Positions 58,546-64,000 of a stretch of DNA of 64,000 nucleotides are shown piece after piece. Source of the DNA: Brevipalpus yothersi (Eukaryota; Arthropoda; Arachnida; Trombidiformes; Tenuipalpidae). The stretch's first letter is position 1. Each line of letters opens with the position of its first letter. Both the position numbers and the translations under genes were made by a program. A model generated the notes under the pieces. It did not search any database. It saw nothing but the letters and a program-made list of their open reading frames with translations, and was not told the origin of the DNA. The stretch lies in assembly GCA_003956705.1 (NCBI GenBank), contig QZCP01000019.1:167088-231087 (forward strand). The letters run 5' to 3'.

Positions 58546-59330
58546 AAAAAATCTAAAACTGAATGAGAATATTGACAAATTGTTTGTTTATTTTTCCATA
58601 ACTTATCCATATCCTCAAGTCAGTTTCTTGAGCTATTGCAGCAATTCTCCTCTAATTTAAAGGTTGTTATCAATTGATGTTCGTATTTTCTTCAGGCTTT
58701 CATTTCTTAAAAGTTCTGATGATAGCTAGTCTTCTTCCCATCTCATGAAGCAGAATTTTCTTATTTACTAACGAGGAAGCTCTTTGAACTTTTGAAAAAT
58801 TTTCTTCTGAAAATTCTGTTTCAAATGAAGTAAAAAAGATGAAAAAAGCTTGGGAAATCCTTGATTCGTCTTGATTATTTGTTGCATGTTGTTTTCTGCA
58901 AATGCATGCCTATGTGAAGCATTATTTCGTTGGAAAAATTGGAATTGGAAGCTTCGAAGAAATGATTTGAAGAATTCTTGCACATGCAATAGATTGAAGA
59001 GAAAAACACAAGATAGTGCGTTTTCGACTACAGAGAATTGAGTGTTTTCACAATTGAACAACCGAAATTACAATCTAGCTTTTAAGAGATTGAGTTGGCA
59101 TAATTCTCTCCATAATTGAGTTTGTCTGAGAAATAGACTTTCAATAAATTGACGAAGAAATATGGATTTCAAAAATTCGTGTGTGATATTAGTATTTACA
59201 CTACTATTGTACTTAAACATTCGAGCTTATCTCTGTGAAATTTCCATTGCAACCAGGGAATAATTCCACATTTATTTCGAGTTTTTTGATCAACTCAACT
59301 ATTCGATCCAATGTTTCATAAGCCTGATAT

Positions 59331-59362
<32 letters not shown>

Positions 59363-59796
59363 ATTCCTCGATATTTTTAAATTCAGTCATGAAGTATGAA
59401 ATATGTATGCTGTGTATCTGAATATGTGGAGAAAAATGTCAGAAATCGAAAAAATCGAATGAGACTATTCAATCATGTAGGCAAGTTTGGACTAAGACAT
59501 ACTATGAAAAGGTTGGTATTTCTTCAAAATAATGATGAAAATGAACCAAAAATCTCGAAAAAGTGTATACAAGTTATAATCGCAATTTGATCAGCTTTCT
59601 ACGTGGGAATCTCGTTCGATGATGATTTTGCAGCGATTATCTATTACTTTGCAATCATCTTATGGCAATCATCCTCGACGCGGTAACTCCGGTTTCGAGT
59701 AGTGAGGCTAAGAAGCAAAAAAATATGAGATGATGAAGAAAGAGTCATGAGGATACCTGGGGCATATCGTAATGCGAAAAAATTATTGGAACAAGA
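58546..59796. other. Spacer between the relic and ABCH copy 3
   Basis: 1.25 kb of AT-rich DNA with a (CT)n tract at 59335-59362. No gene is seen. Confidence 0.5.
59335..59362. repeat. (CT)n microsatellite
   Basis: About 14 CT units, the only dinucleotide tract of that size right of the 30 kb assembly gap. Confidence 0.93.
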
Positions 59797-61367
59797 ATGA
59801 ATCCTTCAAAGAGATTCCTCTCATTTACTGACATGTCGGTGCTAAAAAACGAAAAAGTTGTTCTCCAGGTGAGAAATGCTTCATTCTTCTATGAGGAGAG
59901 TGATAGTAGATCTCTGATTCTACAAAATGTTAATCTTACCACCCATGCTTCCGAAATCTGTGCAATTGTTGGTCCAAGTGGTTGTGGTAAGACTACACTC
60001 ATCAAGCTAGCTATCTCCATCCTACCGCTAAGTGATGGAAGTGTCAAGTTGTTTGGTCGAGATGCTGGAGATCCATCAGTTGGAATACCAGGACCCAATG
60101 TCGGCTATATGCCTCAAGAAGATGCTTTACCAAGTGATCTACGAGTTCGTGATAGTCTCTACTTCTTTGGGCTACTCAATAATATGTCCATCCGTGACAT
60201 TAGAAAAAAATGGATGAAGTTCTTGAACAAGTCGATTTGATTGAGGACTCAGGAAAGTTCATTTTTCAGCTCAGTGGAGGCATGAAACGTCGATTGTCTC
60301 TGGCTATAGCCTTGCTTCATTCACCTCAACTACTGATACTTGATGAGCCAACTGTTGGATGTGACCCTGTGCTACGATCTCGAATATGGAGTGTTCTAAA
60401 GCAGATTAGTTCTCAGAATAGGACCAGCATTGTAATAACAACTCATTATATCGAAGAGTGTCGCTTAGCACATACGATAAACTTCATGAGAGAGGAGACT
60501 TTCGTCGTTCAATCGACACCAGAGCAGATATTGTTGGTTGCTGGAACTTATAGTTTGGATGAAGCATTTTATCGAATTTGTTTTCCGACAAAAGATAACC
60601 CATCCATGGAAGTAGCATCTAAATTTCGAGCCATAGACTCACCGTTAGTGGAGGGAGAGTCATCTTTTTGGAAAGGACCATACGAGAAAGTTCTGCCATC
60701 CAGAAGCTCAAATTTTTCTCACCTAAAAATCATCTTGATCCTCATTTTACGATATGTTCATGCCTTCTTTTTTGATTTCGTCTCTGTCCAGTTGATTTTC
60801 GGGATGCCAACTATGGTTACAATCATGATGCACACATGCCTTACACCACGTGTTATTGATGCTCCTATTGGGATGGTAATTGAGAATCAGACTCTATCCT
60901 ATGATAAACAACTACTTGATCAACTGGAGCTAAAGCCAAAATGCTTTGAGTGTACACCCTCGACATTTCGTTGAATATATGAATCATGAAGTGTTCAAAG
61001 TTATTCCTTACAAAGAATTGGATGTCGCTTTAGACGATATCAAAGTTGGTAAGATCGCTGGTGTTGTTCACATTGGTGACCAGTTTGCTGAACATTATGT
61101 ATCACGAGTCACCACACATTGGACTGATCTACAAGAGGCTTCTGCACGGAATACTAGGATCATTTTCTATGGTGATGCAAGTAAATTGTTTGTCTTTCGA
61201 GCATTCGAAGGTTACCTTCTTGATGCCTACTCAAAATACTGGGACGCTTCAAGAATCAATCTAGGCATGAAAAATGGATCTCTTTTTCCATTTGAATATG
61301 AGGATCCAGTGATTGGACAGAAAAAGGATGAAATTCATGATAAAAACTTTTTCACTGAAACTGGCTA
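59797..61367 (+). pseudogene. ABCH copy 3, frameshifted and cut by a copia element
   Basis: Begins at ATG 59797 and follows copies 1 and 2 closely, with a different N-terminus. A one-base loss in an A-run (60204-60210, where copy 1 has AAAAAGAA) breaks the frame within the ATPase domain. A two-base loss near 60951 breaks it again before the HPRHFVEYMNHEVFK segment. The two losses add up to three bases, so the end is again in the first frame, but the stretch between is not. The gene then stops abruptly within ETGY at 61367, where copia sequence begins, so the last ~200 codons (most membrane helices) are absent here. They may continue beyond the element, outside the window. Confidence 0.93.
61363..61367 (+). 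other. Probable target-site duplication, left copy
   Basis: GGCTA is the last transporter sequence before the LTR. Copia-type integrases usually duplicate 5 bp. The partner copy would lie beyond the window, so this is inferred. Confidence 0.4.
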
Positions 61368-61574
61368 TGTTAGAATAGGGCCTCTGACCTCTAGCTCTTT
61401 GCTGATTTCATCTACTTTCTCGATATTTCCCTTGCACGGGGTAAGCTCATGGTCACCAATGCTCTTTGACCCTGAGCTCTCATATTTAAGTTGGAGCTCA
61501 CTGACTCATAAAGTTAGTTCAAACTTTTCCCTTTTCACAATCAACTTTAATAAATCTTTTGCAAACTATTAACA
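61368..61574 (+). mobile_element. 5' LTR of a Ty1/copia retrotransposon
   Basis: The 207-bp segment begins TGTTAGAATAGGG, a start common in copia LTRs, at the exact point where homology to the ABCH gene ends. It closes with ...ATTAACA just before the primer-binding site, so it has the TG...CA ends. A TATTTAA stretch near 61483 could serve as a TATA box. Two GAGCTC palindromes (61474 and 61494) lie inside. The 3' LTR is not in the window, so the LTR limits rest on these ends only. Confidence 0.8.
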
Positions 61575-61586
61575 GGTTATGGGTCC
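61575..61586 (+). other. Primer-binding site, initiator-Met tRNA anticodon region
   Basis: GGTTATGGGTCC immediately follows the LTR. It is complementary to the anticodon stem-loop of initiator-Met tRNA (around CCCATAACC) and not to the tRNA 3' end. Drosophila copia uses the same unusual internal site, primed by a cleaved tRNA half. Confidence 0.8.
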
Positions 61587-61682
61587 TGTCCATGCTTAAC
61601 TGCGTGTATTTGATTGTGAGCTCAAATCTTTCAGTTCATTTTTGTGGGTGCTTCTTTGTATTGATCTTCATCATACTTCATA

Positions 61683-64000
61683 ATGGAGCGTGTTGACTCT
61701 GGTTTGCCTAGGTTAACAGCTAGTGGGTATCAAAGGTGGAAATTTGATATGGTGGCTGTTTTGGAGTCAAGAGGTCTGCTTGAATATGTGAATGGTCATA
61801 TGGTAAAACCTGAGCTCACTGCTGAGAACTCAGATGCTGTTCGAAAATGGACTATGGAAGATGCCAGAGCGAGAAGTTTGATCTCGGTGACGCTCGATGA
61901 TGAACATCATATCTTGATACGCTCATGTGGGTCATCCAAAGATATTTGGGATACGTTGATCAATTATAGAGAACAGAGCTCATCTACAAATAAGTTTCTG
62001 TGTCATCAACAGTTTTACGAGCATAAGTTCAAGTCCGATGATTCTGTGAGTAGTTATTTAAGTGAGCTCAGCTCTATTGTGAAGAAGCTCAAAGACCTTG
62101 GTGTTGAGCTCGTTGAAGAAACAGTGTTAGCTAAGGTGGTGAATGATCTTCCTCAAGAGTATGAAAGTTTTCGTACCTCTTGGAGACTCGGTGCTGTTGG
62201 TGGTCTAAAGCTCAACTTCAAGGATCTCCATGCTCAACTGCTCGTTGCTGAGAATAGTATCAAAGGTCAAGAGAGCTCACAGCGATCGGGTGACGCCTTG
62301 TTTGTGAAGAAAAGCTTCAAGAAACGGGGTAAGGTAGAATGTTGGAACTGTGGCAAACAAGGGCATATCAAGCGTGACTGTAAAGTCAAGAGGCAACCAG
62401 GTAGAGGTGACAAGCGCAGCGAAAATGTCGGTTTGGTTGCTTCAAGTATCTCAGGTGGTTGTAATGGTTGGGTACTTGATTCTGGTGCATCAGCACACAT
62501 GAGCTCAAATCGCAACTGGTTCGTGGAGTATAGTGAGCTCAGTTCCCCTGTATGTCTAACTATCGGTAATGGTAAAATAATAAAAGCTGCGGGTAAAGGT
62601 AGAATCAACATCAGAGTATTCAATGGTGAGCGGTGGCAAGAAACCTTCTTGAGCTCAGTCCTCTATGTGCCGGAGCTAGGTGTTCACAACTTATTCTCAG
62701 TGGGTGCAGCAACTGATAAAGGGTACCGCTTGAGCTTTGGAGAGCATGAGGCAATCTTGTTCAAAGATTCAAGCAGAGCTCCGATTGTTGTTGCTAGAAA
62801 ATATGATGGTGAACAGATATATTGGCTCATGATGGAGGTACAAGTGCCCAGAGGTAGTGAGCTCAGCTGTATTGCCAAGAGCTCCAGTCTCCGACTCATT
62901 CATGAACGTCTCGGTCACCTCAATGTTAAATGTATTGCCGATATGGTTAAATTGGGTAAAATAACCGGTATCAAAATTGATATGGAGGAGGTGAGCTCAT
63001 TCTTTTGTCAAGCTTGTATGTATGGTAAAATGCATAGGTTACCCTCTAAGTCGTCTAAACCTAGAGAATGTAAAGTTGGTGAAATTATCCATGCTGATAT
63101 AGCTGGGCCAATGGAGTGCCCATCATTGGGTGGCTCACGTTTTGCATTGGTAATGAAAGATGAGCTCAGTGCCTATCGAGCCATTTTCTTCTTGAGAAGC
63201 AAAGAAGAGGTGATGGAAAAGGTTCAGCAATTCATTGGAACTGTCAAAATAGAAACAACAAACTCAGTCAGGGGTTTTCGGAGTGATAATGGGACTGAAT
63301 TTGTTAATGCTAAAATGAGAGAGCTCTTCAATAAGTGGAACATTAAGCACGAGCTCAGTGCTCCTTATACACCAGAGCAGAATGGTATGGTTGAGCGTGA
63401 AAATCGGACACTGGTGGAGATGGCTCGGACCATGATACAAAGTCGAAAGTTACCCAAATTCCTATGGGCAGAAGCTATGAGTACTGCTGGATATCTCCTC
63501 AATCGTATCATCAATAAGAAGATGAGCTCAAGCCCATATGAAATCTGGTTCGGTAAGCCACCAGAGTATTCACACCTCAAAGTGTTTGGCTGTGATTCTT
63601 ACGTTTTGGTACCAGAAGCTACTCGCAAGAAGTGGGACTCGAAGGCCGAAAAGATGTTGCTAGTTGGGTATACTGATACATCAAAGAATTATCGTCTATA
63701 CGATCCAGTGAAGCGTCGCGTCATAGTAGCAAAACATGTAAGATTTGATGAGAGCTCAACAAATGATCATAGAGCTCATGTATCTGGAGAGTCTATAAAT
63801 AAGGTGGCTGTACCTGAGCTATTGTCTGACCAGGTAGAGGTTCGGAATGATACTGAAGGGTCTGGATCTGATGAGGAGGAAGGTAGTATCCCGTCTCTGA
63901 ATGGAGCTCATCCTCCAGAGGAACGAGCTCAGCACTCCTACAACCTTAGGGATCGATCTCAACTGAGAGCTCCCAACTATCTGTTTCTGACTATGATAGG
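61683..64000 (+). CDS. Copia Gag-Pol polyprotein (5' part: Gag, protease, integrase)
   Basis: The frame is open from ATG 61683 to the window end (about 772 codons) without a stop. Gag opens with a copia-type N-terminal region (GYQRWKFDMVAVLESRGLL) and has a zinc knuckle C-x2-C-x4-H-x4-C at 62340-62381. The aspartic protease has LDSGASAHM with its Asp codon at 62478. The pre-integrase zinc region contains HERLGHLN and CQACMYGK. The integrase core has Asp at 63096 (HADIAGP), Asp at 63285 (RSDNGTEF) and Glu at 63393 (NGMVEREN), with 35 residues between the last two, the D-D-35-E pattern. The acidic linker before reverse transcriptase begins near 63800. All visible catalytic residues are intact. 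Confidence 0.93.
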   Translation, partial: MERVDSGLPRLTASGYQRWKFDMVAVLESRGLLEYVNGHMVKPELTAENSDAVRKWTMEDARARSLISVTLDDEHHILIRSCGSSKDIWDTLINYREQSSSTNKFLCHQQFYEHKFKSDDSVSSYLSELSSIVKKLKDLGVELVEETVLAKVVNDLPQEYESFRTSWRLGAVGGLKLNFKDLHAQLLVAENSIKGQESSQRSGDALFVKKSFKKRGKVECWNCGKQGHIKRDCKVKRQPGRGDKRSENVGLVASSISGGCNGWVLDSGASAHMSSNRNWFVEYSELSSPVCLTIGNGKIIKAAGKGRINIRVFNGERWQETFLSSVLYVPELGVHNLFSVGAATDKGYRLSFGEHEAILFKDSSRAPIVVARKYDGEQIYWLMMEVQVPRGSELSCIAKSSSLRLIHERLGHLNVKCIADMVKLGKITGIKIDMEEVSSFFCQACMYGKMHRLPSKSSKPRECKVGEIIHADIAGPMECPSLGGSRFALVMKDELSAYRAIFFLRSKEEVMEKVQQFIGTVKIETTNSVRGFRSDNGTEFVNAKMRELFNKWNIKHELSAPYTPEQNGMVERENRTLVEMARTMIQSRKLPKFLWAEAMSTAGYLLNRIINKKMSSSPYEIWFGKPPEYSHLKVFGCDSYVLVPEATRKKWDSKAEKMLLVGYTDTSKNYRLYDPVKRRVIVAKHVRFDESSTNDHRAHVSGESINKVAVPELLSDQVEVRNDTEGSGSDEEEGSIPSLNGAHPPEERAQHSYNLRDRSQLRAPNYLFLTMI

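Larger units (their letters stand above)
61368..64000 (+). mobile_element. Ty1/copia LTR retrotransposon (right part beyond the window)
   Basis: Inserted in ABCH copy 3 in the same orientation. It comprises the LTR, the tRNA-primed site, a ~95-bp leader and a long open frame through the integrase to the window end. Reverse transcriptase and RNase H, which follow integrase in copia elements, would lie to the right. The absence of stops or frameshifts over 2.3 kb suggests a recent insertion. The palindrome GAGCTC is strongly over-represented throughout. Confidence 0.93.

Noticed and set aside
62267..62899. Minus-strand frames inside the copia element
   Set aside because: They are shadows of the intact plus-strand Gag-Pol frame.

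Overview
The window is nuclear DNA of an arthropod, most likely a mite or another chelicerate. The evidence is AT-rich sequence, mostly short GT-AG introns (about 60-180 nt), arthropod ABCH-type transporters in a tandem array, a GH18+CBM14 chitinase, a Ty1/copia element primed like Drosophila copia, and long (GA)n microsatellites. The species cannot be fixed from the sequence alone. All gene models were built by eye from reading frames, splice sites and family motifs. Several reading frames that look complete start at TTG or GTG; here they are trimmed to an ATG or treated as internal exons.

Left third (1-32.7 kb): the 3' end of an Arg/Ser/Pro-rich gene (+) meets, tail to tail, a six-exon transmembrane adenylyl cyclase on the minus strand (903-27737, 1068 aa, AC3-like). 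Its first intron is about 19 kb long and carries most of the GA/CT microsatellites in the window. A small Gly-rich gene (+) lies inside another of its introns. An assembly gap lies inside a GA tract upstream of the cyclase. About 2.6 kb of mostly featureless DNA then leads to a 5S rRNA gene (-).

Middle (33-51 kb), gene-dense: a broken F-box gene with an internal 357-bp duplication, flanked by direct repeats; a C2H2 zinc-finger gene; a chitinase with an altered catalytic motif and a frame problem; a short RAP-like ER chaperone; SdhD; the GET3/ASNA1 ATPase; HMG-CoA lyase; ORC2; MBF1; and a short FAM177-like protein. RAP/SdhD and HMGCL/ORC2 are divergent pairs. SdhD/GET3 and ORC2/MBF1 are convergent. 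These are mostly housekeeping genes with no operon logic.

Right (52-64 kb): a tandem array of intronless ABCH half-transporters. Two copies are intact, one is a scrambled relic, and one has two frameshifts and is cut by a Ty1/copia retrotransposon. The element has an LTR starting TG, a primer-binding site matching the anticodon region of initiator-Met tRNA, and an open gag-protease-integrase frame that runs off the window. The most unusual signal is in this element: the palindrome GAGCTC occurs 24 times in about 2.6 kb, in all three codon phases and in the LTR and leader, but only about 15 times in the remaining 61 kb.
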